A program made the translations under genes and the position numbers. 64,000 nucleotides of DNA from assembly GCF_022807975.1 (NCBI RefSeq), contig NZ_CP094358.1:2542001-2606000 (forward strand), in the 5' to 3' direction. Below the pieces are notes generated by a model. The model did not search any database. It saw nothing but the letters and a program-made list of their open reading frames with translations, and was not told where the DNA came from. Below are positions 36,706 through 44,377 of the stretch, one piece after another; the stretch's first letter is position 1; every line of letters begins with the position of its first letter. The DNA is from Abyssalbus ytuae (GTDB lineage: Bacteria; Bacteroidota; Bacteroidia; Flavobacteriales; Flavobacteriaceae).

Positions 36706-38589
36706 TTACCCTTTAAAAATCATTACTTCATTGTCTTTGCTGTAATAAATATCATCAGTGGCATAATCTACATCATATACGGGCTTGTTGTTGTTTAAAA
36801 TAATTTTATTTTCCTCTTTACCGTTTTCTTTATTTACTTTAATAAGGTGCTTAGCTCCATCTTCACTTTTAGCAAAAATTAGCGCATAATTATCAGTTTC
36901 CTGCATTGCATTATACCTGTTCTGAACAAAATTTTGCCCGATCGAGCCTGCAAAAAATCCTGCTTCGCCTATAGCTTTTGCTTTATTGCCAAATGCGGCA
37001 TGAGTACTTTCACTTTGCACGGTGTTTCCATTACTGTCTTTATAAGTAGTAGAAACAGTTACTTCGGCAGCAGCTATACCTCCTACAATTTGTCCGGCTA
37101 TAAAAGTGCTTTTTAACAGTCTTCTGCCAAATTCACCGGGCTGTACATATTTGTTGTGAAAAATTACATTTCCGTCTTTATCTACTCCTACAACTTCGCT
37201 TTGCCCGGAAATAGATACGTTATTCGGGAATATTTCCATACTTGAAATTAGCTTTTCATTTTTAAGCTTTAGCTTGGCGTAAGGCTTGGGTTTATCGTTG
37301 GTGTCTTCTTTAAACCTGTATAGTTCTTCGTCATTAAATACCACAAATTCACCTGTATTTTCATTGTATTTTGCAATGGTAGGCCTTTTTTCGTTTAACT
37401 TAAGGTTGCCTCCCCATATTTTTTTACCTGTCCTGTAATCTACCATATTAGCATAGGTGGCGGTAATGTAGAGAATTCTTCCGTTTTTTGTTTTTTCGAG
37501 GAAAAAAATAGGATCTTCTTCATCATCGCAAATGGTAACATCATTTTTCCATAGTTTCTGACCGTTTTTGTCAATCAGCATCATTTCGTCATCGTACACA
37601 TATAAAAAGTCAGAGTCTATAGGAATAACTGATTTTATTCCTTTTCCCTTAGGGTCTTTTTTCCATATTTTTTCACCCGTATTGTAGTCATAAAAGTTAA
37701 ATCCTTTAAAATGGGCCAAGAGCATTTTATCCTGCCAGTCTTCATATAATACAAGCCTTTTGGTAGTTAATGGGTCTTTCCATACTTTATTTCCCGTTGT
37801 GGCGTCATACAGGTCTATTTCGCTTTTCTGGCCTATCCAGCCTTTGGTTTGTACGGTAATTAATTTGTTGCCGTCTAACGAGTTATAAAAGTTTATTATT
37901 TTATTTTCTTCTTCTTTCCATAATAAATTACCCGTTTCTTTTTCCAGCACATAGAACTTGGATTTGATCAGCGCGAATATTTTATCATCAGTGCTTACCA
38001 TTTTATCTGACACATTTAGCTTGTCGTTACCTGTAAGTTTCATTAAAGACCTTAAAAACTCACCATAAGTGGTTGAAACTGTTGTTTTCCAGGTAAACGA
38101 TTTGTCAGACAAACTGTATTTTCCGATGATAAGGCTTTTTTCTTGTACCCCTCTTACTAAAAAGGAATTTTCATCAAATAGATATTCGGCCTGAAAAAAT
38201 TTTTCTTTATCTCCCGGTTCAAATAAAACGGTTCCGTCAAAGCTATTGTAAATGTATAGCCTGCCGTCAAAAAACTTTTGTACAAAAGGGGTGTCTTCAA
38301 TTACGGAAAAGTCCAGATTTTCGGAGGATACAATCCCGTTCTGAAGTAAATCGGAAGCAACGTCAATACCTGTTCTTTTCGGAGAATCGATCGTCCAGAT
38401 AATTTCTTCACTGTCGGGGTTATATGCGTGTACTTTATCTCCTTCCGATATAAGTGCAATACCGTTAAAAGGAACAATAATCAAATCGTCAACTTTATTT
38501 TCAAAACTCAACGTCTTGTCAGCTGTTTTTTGGCCATAGCTGAGTATTGAGAGGAACGTCAATACAAGTAGGATAATTTTTTTGTTCAT
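36706..38589 (-). CDS. PQQ-like beta-propeller repeat protein
   Basis: A 627-residue exported protein (signal peptide to SYG-QKT) built of PQQ-type/quinoprotein-like beta-propeller blades, recognised by repeated tryptophan docking motifs such as AYNPDSEEIIWT, EKETGNLLWKEE, DATTGNKVWKDP, DYNTGEKIWKK, DYRTGKKIWGG. A C-terminal hydrophobic glycine-rich segment (IAGQIVGGIAAAEVTVSTTY) and further strands follow. No PQQ-binding catalytic residues are obvious, so probably a structural or sensory propeller. Substrate unknown. Confidence 0.8.
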   Translation of the reverse strand: MNKKIILLVLTFLSILSYGQKTADKTLSFENKVDDLIIVPFNGIALISEGDKVHAYNPDSEEIIWTIDSPKRTGIDVASDLLQNGIVSSENLDFSVIEDTPFVQKFFDGRLYIYNSFDGTVLFEPGDKEKFFQAEYLFDENSFLVRGVQEKSLIIGKYSLSDKSFTWKTTVSTTYGEFLRSLMKLTGNDKLNVSDKMVSTDDKIFALIKSKFYVLEKETGNLLWKEEENKIINFYNSLDGNKLITVQTKGWIGQKSEIDLYDATTGNKVWKDPLTTKRLVLYEDWQDKMLLAHFKGFNFYDYNTGEKIWKKDPKGKGIKSVIPIDSDFLYVYDDEMMLIDKNGQKLWKNDVTICDDEEDPIFFLEKTKNGRILYITATYANMVDYRTGKKIWGGNLKLNEKRPTIAKYNENTGEFVVFNDEELYRFKEDTNDKPKPYAKLKLKNEKLISSMEIFPNNVSISGQSEVVGVDKDGNVIFHNKYVQPGEFGRRLLKSTFIAGQIVGGIAAAEVTVSTTYKDSNGNTVQSESTHAAFGNKAKAIGEAGFFAGSIGQNFVQNRYNAMQETDNYALIFAKSEDGAKHLIKVNKENGKEENKIILNNNKPVYDVDYATDDIYYSKDNEVMIFKG

Positions 38590-38719
38590 GTTTTTTTATT
38601 TTTAAAATTGCACGCCAATGTAAGCAAAACAATTCTAAAAAACCGAACAAATTTTATCTTAAAAACTGGTTAAAATTCAAAATCAATGGTATACAACTAG
38701 TTACTCTTTTAAAATAATG

Positions 38720-39142
38720 TTAATTTTTTGTATTTAGCAATGTTTCGGCATTACTGATACTTTCATTTATTTTATTCTTAACTTCGTTGATCTTTACCTC
38801 TTCTTCATCCAGCAGTTTTTTCTTCTCTTTGGTTAGTTCTTGTCCTTTTAAAATTTCATCAGGAGTAAATTTTTCACCAAATTCTTTCATCCAGTCCATC
38901 ATAGATTTATGGGCTTCCTGCAATTTTGCTTCTGCTTCCTGGTATTTTATTCCCGTTGCTGTGGTGTCGGCCTTTGTGTGAAGCTCTTGTATTAAGCTGT
39001 TTATTTTCCCCATTTTAGGCATAACTTCATCATGTATTGCCATTACATTTTCCATTTTGGTGGGTTCGGAATTTTCTTTTTTGTCGGTTTTGCAGGAAGC
39101 AAATGCAAGGGTTAAAATTAATAGTATTGATAATTTTTTCAT
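38720..39142 (-). CDS. Small lipoprotein, coiled coil, unknown function
   Basis: A 140-residue lipoprotein (lipobox FASC, Cys17). The mature part is nearly all helical and charged (INSLIQELHTKADTTATG, AEAKLQEAHKSMMDWMKEFGEKFT, KKKLLDEEEVKINEVKNKIN), predicted coiled coil. Family not recognised beyond similar small lipoproteins in flavobacteria. It stands 190 bp upstream of the HMA gene's end on the same strand. Confidence 0.7.
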   Translation of the reverse strand: MKKLSILLILTLAFASCKTDKKENSEPTKMENVMAIHDEVMPKMGKINSLIQELHTKADTTATGIKYQEAEAKLQEAHKSMMDWMKEFGEKFTPDEILKGQELTKEKKKLLDEEEVKINEVKNKINESISNAETLLNTKN

Positions 39143-39284
39143 TGTGTTTATGTTTTTTTGTTAATGGTTATAAAACAATAAAAGTTGGATTCTTGTAAGG
39201 GATTGTTAAACAGGTATTGCTGATTTTAACATGTCTATTTGCTAAAAAAAGAGAATAAATACTATAATAAAGGCTGCTCTACCT

Positions 39285-39322
39285 ATGTAGAGAAAACACT
39301 CCCGTCTTTATTAAAACGGGAG
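39285..39322 (-). terminator. Terminator of the HMA-domain gene
   Basis: CTCCCGT (39299-39305) pairs with ACGGGAG (39316-39322); T-rich tail on the minus strand just past the stop codon. Confidence 0.8.
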
Positions 39323-39332
39323 AATAGTTGTT

Positions 39333-39815
39333 TTATGCTTTTTTAGAGCAGCATGGTTTTTTACAACCGTCTTTACCGCAGTTTTTCTTTTGAGCTTTTG
39401 TTTTTCCTTTACAGCACTCTTTAGCGCACCCTGCAGAATGTTTTTCAGTTTTACCCGTATTGGTAACAACAGTATATGTGTCGCCGTTTCCGGTAGAAGT
39501 CACTGTTTTGGCCAAATCGTCAAAACTAAGTTTTGCCTCGTTGTATTCAACAGTTGCCAGTTTGGTGTCAAAGTTTACGTTAGCTTCCTTAACTCCGTCC
39601 AATCCGGCCAGGTTTTTTTGAATGGTTGCTGCGCATCCTATGGCACAGGTCATTCCTTCAATGGTAAATTCGGCTTTTTGATAATTAGCTGCAACATCGG
39701 TGTCGTGTAAAGCGGCTTGTTCTGTTTTAACTGCTTCATTTTCTTTACCGTTTTTTTCATTTTTACAACTAAAAATAAGGGCTGTGATCACAAAAATCAA
39801 TAATACTTTTTTCAT
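39333..39815 (-). CDS. HMA-domain lipoprotein with cysteine-rich tail
   Basis: A 160-residue lipoprotein (lipobox IFSC, Cys17) with one heavy-metal-associated domain. The metal site reads GMTCAIGC: Cys57 and Cys61 are separated by three residues, not two as in standard CxxC chaperones. The last 32 residues hold ten cysteines (CAKECCKG, NCGKDGCKKPCC), apt for metal binding. It is exported, unlike usual cytosolic copper chaperones. Probable role in copper or related metal binding at the envelope. Own -7 box at 39839-39846. Confidence 0.85.
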   Translation of the reverse strand: MKKVLLIFVITALIFSCKNEKNGKENEAVKTEQAALHDTDVAANYQKAEFTIEGMTCAIGCAATIQKNLAGLDGVKEANVNFDTKLATVEYNEAKLSFDDLAKTVTSTGNGDTYTVVTNTGKTEKHSAGCAKECCKGKTKAQKKNCGKDGCKKPCCSKKA

Positions 39816-39838
39816 ATTTATCAGTTATATTTTGTCTG

Positions 39839-39846
39839 CAAAAATA
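39839..39846 (-). promoter_or_regulatory. Promoter -7 box of the HMA gene
   Basis: Reads TATTTTTG on the minus strand, a full TAnnTTTG match, 24 bp before the ATG. Confidence 0.55.
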
Positions 39847-39906
39847 AGCAATTATCTTATGTTTTTTAGGAATAAAATTTACACTTTTGCACTGCAATTC
39901 TAATTC

Positions 39907-40776
39907 ATGAATGATCAAAATAAAAAGTGGCTGTACTTTATAATATTGTCGTTAATATGGGGCAGTTCTTTTATTCTTATAAAGAAGGGGCTTGTAGGTT
40001 TAACATCAATACAATTGGGAGCATTAAGAATATTTTTCACCTCAGTTTTATTATTTTCCATAGGCCTGGGCAGTTTGAAAGAAGTTAAAAAAGAAGATTG
40101 GAAATGGATTTTTTTGTCAGGGTTGGTGGGTTCAGGATTTCCGCCTTTTCTTTTTGCTATTGCCCAAACCCGGGTTGATAGTGCTGTGGCGTCCATTTTA
40201 AATTCACTAACTCCCCTTAATACCTTTATATTAGGAATGCTGTTTTTTGGGTTTTTTTTAAACAGAAAACAAATTTTCGGGGTGATTCTCGGGTTTATCG
40301 GTACTTTTATTCTGATAGCTTCCGGACAGGAAATAGGCACCTCTGATAATTATTGGTACAGTTTTCTTATAATTATTGCTAGTGTTGGTTATGCTTTAAA
40401 TGCAAATATTATAAAAAGCCATTTAAGTAATGTAAATGCACTTGCCATTACAACAGGCAATTTTATTTTTTTAATTGTTCCTGCAGTAATTTTACTTTGG
40501 TATACAGGCTTTTTTAAAACTGTTTTTGCCTCTCCCGAAATGCAAACATCGGTTTTATATGTTTTTATTCTTTCGTTATTTGGCACAGCCATGGCTAAGG
40601 TGTTTTACAATAAATTAATACAAATAGCGAGTCCTGTTTTTGCTTCTTCCGTTACTTATACGATGACACTTGTTGCCGTGCTGTGGGGTTTTTTAGATGG
40701 CGAAAAATTAAGTTTTTATCAGCTGTTGGGAGGAGCAATTATTTTAGCAGGAGTGTATCTTTCAAAAAGGACTTAA
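39907..40776 (+). CDS. EamA/DMT-superfamily transporter
   Basis: A 289-residue inner-membrane protein with ten transmembrane helices forming two EamA repeats (LIWGSSFILIKKGL at the start of the first, AYALNANIIKSHL and TYTMTLVAVLWGFLDGEKLS in the second). Exporter for amino acids or other metabolites in this superfamily; specificity unknown. A TAcactTTTG-like element just upstream (39885-39894) is an imperfect promoter. Confidence 0.88.
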   Translation: MNDQNKKWLYFIILSLIWGSSFILIKKGLVGLTSIQLGALRIFFTSVLLFSIGLGSLKEVKKEDWKWIFLSGLVGSGFPPFLFAIAQTRVDSAVASILNSLTPLNTFILGMLFFGFFLNRKQIFGVILGFIGTFILIASGQEIGTSDNYWYSFLIIIASVGYALNANIIKSHLSNVNALAITTGNFIFLIVPAVILLWYTGFFKTVFASPEMQTSVLYVFILSLFGTAMAKVFYNKLIQIASPVFASSVTYTMTLVAVLWGFLDGEKLSFYQLLGGAIILAGVYLSKRT

Positions 40777-40921
40777 CAAAAATAAGAGTAAAGGTTTTTA
40801 ACTGATAACAGGCTTTTAACGTGGTGAAAATAAGTTAAACCTATCAAAATGTTTTTCTGTTGTGTAGTATTTTTTTGTATATTAATATCTGAAAATCAAA
40901 CAAATAACTAAAAAAGTAGTT

Positions 40922-41383
40922 ATGAATCCAGATAAAATACACATAAGATACGGTATAGTGATAGCATTGATATTAATTGCTTATTTTTTAATAGTAAAGT
41001 TATTTGGTTTACATGAAAACCCTTGGTTGCGGCTGTTAAACGGAGCAATAGTGGCATATGGTATTTATGCGGCAATACGTTACAGAAGACTTCTTGAGAG
41101 GGATAAGTTTGAGTATTATTCGGGTTTTAAAACAGGTATTTATTCAGGATTTTTGGCAACGTTGATTTTTGTTGGTTTCATGGCAGTTTATATGTATCAT
41201 CTCGATACCGAATTTCCTTTAAAAGTTATGGATGAATGGATGACAGACTATAACCAGGGCCCCGGAATATTACTTTTTGTTTTAACGGTAGAAGGGTTTG
41301 CATCTACAGTAGTGTTAACTCTTGCTTTTATGCAAAAATTCAAACCCAGTTGGAATACAAAAAAAACAGTACAAAAAGTATAA
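40922..41383 (+). CDS. DUF4199-family membrane protein
   Basis: A 153-residue inner-membrane protein with four hydrophobic segments and the features of DUF4199 (short N-terminal cytosolic part, GFKTGIYSGFLATLIFVGFM in the third helix, EFPLKVMDEWMTDYN in the loop). Function unknown. It is followed directly by the rplU promoter region. Confidence 0.75.
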   Translation: MNPDKIHIRYGIVIALILIAYFLIVKLFGLHENPWLRLLNGAIVAYGIYAAIRYRRLLERDKFEYYSGFKTGIYSGFLATLIFVGFMAVYMYHLDTEFPLKVMDEWMTDYNQGPGILLFVLTVEGFASTVVLTLAFMQKFKPSWNTKKTVQKV

Positions 41384-41390
41384 AAAACAT

Positions 41391-41420
41391 TTGTAGATTA
41401 ATCAATTAGAAGTATATTTG
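41391..41420 (+). promoter_or_regulatory. Promoter of rplU-rpmA
   Basis: TTG (41391-41393), exactly 19-nt spacer, then TATATTTG (41413-41420): the complete Bacteroidota consensus. Transcription should start near 41424-41427. Confidence 0.8.
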
Positions 41421-41423
41421 CAC

Positions 41424-41452
41424 CCGCCTAAAGTAAAAGGCGGTTTTATTTT
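41424..41452 (+). promoter_or_regulatory. 5'-end hairpin with T tract in the rplU leader
   Basis: CCGCCT (41424-41429) pairs with AGGCGG (41438-41443), followed by TTTTATTTT. It sits at the predicted first bases of the mRNA and looks like a short terminator or a 5' stabilising hairpin. Confidence 0.6.
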
Positions 41453-41481
41453 AAATTAATTTTTTTTAATAATTATACGCT

Positions 41482-42207
41482 ATGTACGCAATTGTAGAGA
41501 TAGCAGGGCAGCAATTTAAAGTTGCGAAAGACCAGAAAGTATTCGTACACCGTTTAGCATCTGAAGAAGGGGACAAAATTTCTTTTGATAATGTTCTTTT
41601 ATTAGATGATAACGGAAAAGTTACTATTGGCGCCCCGGCTATAGACGGAGCCGCTGTTGAGGCTAAAGTCGTTAAGCACCTTAAAGGTGATAAAGTAATA
41701 GTTTTCAAAAAGAAAAGACGTAAAGGTTACCGAGTTAAAAATGGTCACCGTCAGTCTTTAACCGAGATTATTATTGAAAGCATTGTAGCTTCAGGAGCTA
41801 AAAAAACAGCTAAAGCTGAAAAAGCCGCTCCGAAAAAAGAAGCTAAACCTGCAGCAAAGAAAGAAGTGAAGGCTGAAGCTAAGCCTGTTAAAGAAGCTGC
41901 TCCTAAAAAAGAAACAAAAGCTGAGGCTAAACCTGTAAAAAAAGCCGGTAAAGCTGATGATTTAAAGAAAATTGAAGGAGCAGGGCCAAAAGCTGCAGAA
42001 GCTTTAGTTAATGCAGGGATTGATACATTTGCCAAACTGGCAAAAATGAAGCCTGAAGAAATCAGTACGATTTTAACTGAAGCAAGCTCAAGATTATCTC
42101 ATTTAGTAACCGACACATGGCCAAAGCAAGCTAAACTTGCTGCCGAAGGTAAGTGGGATGAACTTAAAGAATATCAAGAGAAACTTGACGGAGGAATTGA
42201 AAAGTAA
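41482..42207 (+). CDS. rplU: Ribosomal protein bL21 with Lys/Ala-rich linker and helix-hairpin-helix tail
   Basis: A 241-residue protein. Residues 1 to about 102 are ribosomal protein bL21 (MYAIVEIAGQQFKV, KVVKHLKGDKVIVFKKKRRKGY). Then a low-complexity Lys/Ala/Glu/Pro linker (repeats of KxEAKPVK) runs to about 150, and residues from about 153 to 241 form a helix-hairpin-helix-type domain (KIEGAGPKAAEALVNAGIDT, FAKLAKMKPEEI) plus a helical end. E. coli bL21 is only 103 residues; extended forms are common in this phylum. Forms an operon with rpmA. Confidence 0.95.
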   Translation: MYAIVEIAGQQFKVAKDQKVFVHRLASEEGDKISFDNVLLLDDNGKVTIGAPAIDGAAVEAKVVKHLKGDKVIVFKKKRRKGYRVKNGHRQSLTEIIIESIVASGAKKTAKAEKAAPKKEAKPAAKKEVKAEAKPVKEAAPKKETKAEAKPVKKAGKADDLKKIEGAGPKAAEALVNAGIDTFAKLAKMKPEEISTILTEASSRLSHLVTDTWPKQAKLAAEGKWDELKEYQEKLDGGIEK

Positions 42208-42249
42208 TTCTTAACTCAGGTAAGTTTAACAATATAAAACCGAAACAAA

Positions 42250-42510
42250 ATGGCTCACAAAAAAGGAGTTGGTAGCTCGAAAAACGGTAGAGAATCAGAA
42301 TCGAAACGCCTTGGTGTTAAGATTTTTGGAGGGCAGGCCGCGATAGCTGGGAATATTATTGTTCGTCAGCGTGGAACTGCACATAACCCGGGTGAAAATG
42401 TTTACATGGGGAAAGACCATACTTTACATGCCAAAGTTGATGGTATCGTAAAATTCGAAAAGAAAAGAAATAACAAGTCATACGTTTCTATTGAGCCTTT
42501 TGAGGCATAG
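42250..42510 (+). CDS. rpmA: Ribosomal protein bL27
   Basis: An 86-residue 50S protein starting [20 protein letters not shown], whose N-terminal tail reaches the peptidyl transferase centre; no N-terminal cleavable extension is present. Full length. It lies 42 bp after rplU, and a terminator follows. Confidence 0.98.
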   Translation: MAHKKGVGSSKNGRESESKRLGVKIFGGQAAIAGNIIVRQRGTAHNPGENVYMGKDHTLHAKVDGIVKFEKKRNNKSYVSIEPFEA

Positions 42511-42533
42511 TAAACGTTGTTATTAGTCATATT

Positions 42534-42569
42534 AAAAGCCCTTTCCTTTTTTAAGGAAAAGGGCTTTTT
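42534..42569 (+). terminator. Terminator after rpmA
   Basis: AAAAGCCCTTTCCTT pairs with AAGGAAAAGGGCTTTTT with one bulge; T run at the end. Confidence 0.88.
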
Positions 42570-42654
42570 GTTTAAATTAATATAACATTATTATAACAAA
42601 TACATAACAACACAGAAGAGGGCAAACTTTACATTGCATTAATCTCCCTGTTCA

Positions 42655-44211
42655 ATGAAAAAGTATTGTTATATAGTTTTATTATCTACGCTATCAGGTT
42701 ATTGCCAAATTAACAGAGATGTTGATTCTGCTTTTTTTTACTATAAAAATCAATTGGAGCAGGCATTAAAAGAATCGTCTTCCATAGAAATTACTAAAAG
42801 GCGTTTACAATTTGCAGATTTTTATTTTCAGGTCGGGGTTTTTTCCGAAGCTATCGATCAATATAACAAGGCTTCAGAATTAGCTGACAAGCTTAATAAC
42901 GATACCCTGGTTGTTATTATAAAAAACAATATAGGTAAAGTTCACCTGGCCATGAAGAATTTTACTCTGGCCGAAAATTATTTTCAAAATAGTTTAAAGC
43001 TGGCACAGGAAATAAATTTTGTAAAGGGGCAGGCAATTTCTAAGCAGCTACAGGGTACTTGCCATGAAAAAAGAGGAGAATATCTCCGCGCCTTAGAATT
43101 TCAAAAAGAAAGTTTAACACTATTTCAAAAAATAAATCATGGAGAGGGGATTGCTATTGTTAATGAGAATATTGGGAGTATTTATGAAGATATAGCTCAA
43201 TATAATCTGGCTTTGGATTATTTTAAAATGTCATATGATTATTTTAAGAATACAGGGGGAGCTTTTGAAGCCAGTGTATTAAATAATTTGGGAGATATAT
43301 ATCGAAAAACCGGCCAATACGATGAGGCTTTCAAATATACCCGAAAAGCTTTAAGCTTGTCTCAAACTATAAACGATAGTCATCAAATAGAAAGTGCCCA
43401 TAAAGACTTATCCAAAACATACGCCCTGAGAGGAGATTTCAAAAATGCTTACCACCATCTTAAAGAATCGGAAAAAATAAACAGTGAAAAATTTTATTCT
43501 CAAAATACCAATCAGCTAAATGTATTACAAACGGTTTATGAAACAAAACAAAAGGAATCTCAAATTAAACTCCTTTTACAACAAAACCAGATAAATGAGG
43601 CCAATCAAAGATTATTGATTGTTTGTATAGCCTCAATTTTAGTGGGGGCTTTCTTTTTCTTTATCTATTTTGACAAAAAAAGAAAACAGAAGTTAAAGTT
43701 ACAGCAATTGGAACAAAGAATGCTAAAAGCCGAATTAGATAAAAAAGAGTTTGAAGAAAAGAATCTCCAGCGCGAGATCCATTTAAAAACCTCTGCACTT
43801 TCAAGATACAGTTTACACCTGGCTCAAAAGAATAAAATCCTGGAAGATTTATCCAGCACTCTGACGAATATTTCTGTGAGGGAGAATATTGATGTAAGTA
43901 AAAAGATGAAACAATTGGTAAAAGAAATTAATTTCAATTTACATCAGGAGCACGAATGGGACGAGTTTATGAATATCTTTAAAGAGATACATCCCGGTTT
44001 TGTAAAAAAGCTGTCAACATTATCTGGTGAGAATTTATCTCCGGCTGAACTCCGTTTAGGCATGCTTTTACGGCTTAACCTGTCATCAAAAGAAATAGCG
44101 TCTATACTTAGGGTTACACCTGATAGTGTTAGGGTAGCCAGGTACCGATTGAGAAAAAAACTTCCCATCGATCAAAAAGAAGAACTGGTAAGTTTTATGA
44201 TATCTCTTTAG
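42655..44211 (+). CDS. TPR transmembrane regulator with LuxR-like HTH
   Basis: A 518-residue protein combining an N-terminal signal/export segment, about six TPR units (20-290; e.g. NDTLVVIIKNNIGKVHLAM, ASVLNNLGDIYRKTGQYDEA), a transmembrane helix (LLIVCIASILVGAFFFFIYF, about 318-338), a charged coiled coil and a C-terminal HTH (LSPAELRLGMLLRLNLSSKEIASILRVTPDSVRVARYRLRKKL, pieces at 463-505). This architecture is typical of Bacteroidota regulators that sense a signal outside and act on adjacent nutrient genes. It sits directly upstream of the TonB receptor/phytase pair. Confidence 0.87.
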   Translation: MKKYCYIVLLSTLSGYCQINRDVDSAFFYYKNQLEQALKESSSIEITKRRLQFADFYFQVGVFSEAIDQYNKASELADKLNNDTLVVIIKNNIGKVHLAMKNFTLAENYFQNSLKLAQEINFVKGQAISKQLQGTCHEKRGEYLRALEFQKESLTLFQKINHGEGIAIVNENIGSIYEDIAQYNLALDYFKMSYDYFKNTGGAFEASVLNNLGDIYRKTGQYDEAFKYTRKALSLSQTINDSHQIESAHKDLSKTYALRGDFKNAYHHLKESEKINSEKFYSQNTNQLNVLQTVYETKQKESQIKLLLQQNQINEANQRLLIVCIASILVGAFFFFIYFDKKRKQKLKLQQLEQRMLKAELDKKEFEEKNLQREIHLKTSALSRYSLHLAQKNKILEDLSSTLTNISVRENIDVSKKMKQLVKEINFNLHQEHEWDEFMNIFKEIHPGFVKKLSTLSGENLSPAELRLGMLLRLNLSSKEIASILRVTPDSVRVARYRLRKKLPIDQKEELVSFMISL

Positions 44212-44346
44212 CAAAAAATGCATCGTTTTTTGTTAACGTTACGGGATTGTAAACAAATCTTAATTGTTGCCTGTATGTTTATCTTCAAAAAGAAAATGTT
44301 TATAATATGTTGCTTGCCATAAAGTCCTCAAATCCCTTTATCTGTA

Positions 44347-44354
44347 TAGCTTTG
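44347..44354 (+). promoter_or_regulatory. Promoter -7 box that decides the TonB receptor start
   Basis: TAGCTTTG matches TAnnTTTG. The predicted transcript starts near 44358-44361, so an in-frame TTG at 44357 cannot be the translation start; ATG 44378 is used. Confidence 0.6.
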
Positions 44355-44377
44355 CGTTGAATTCAAAATTTAAAAAA

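Noticed and set aside
42250-42510. N-terminally cleaved bL27 as in Firmicutes
   Set aside because: The protein begins [11 protein letters not shown] directly, with no extension before the conserved AHKK.
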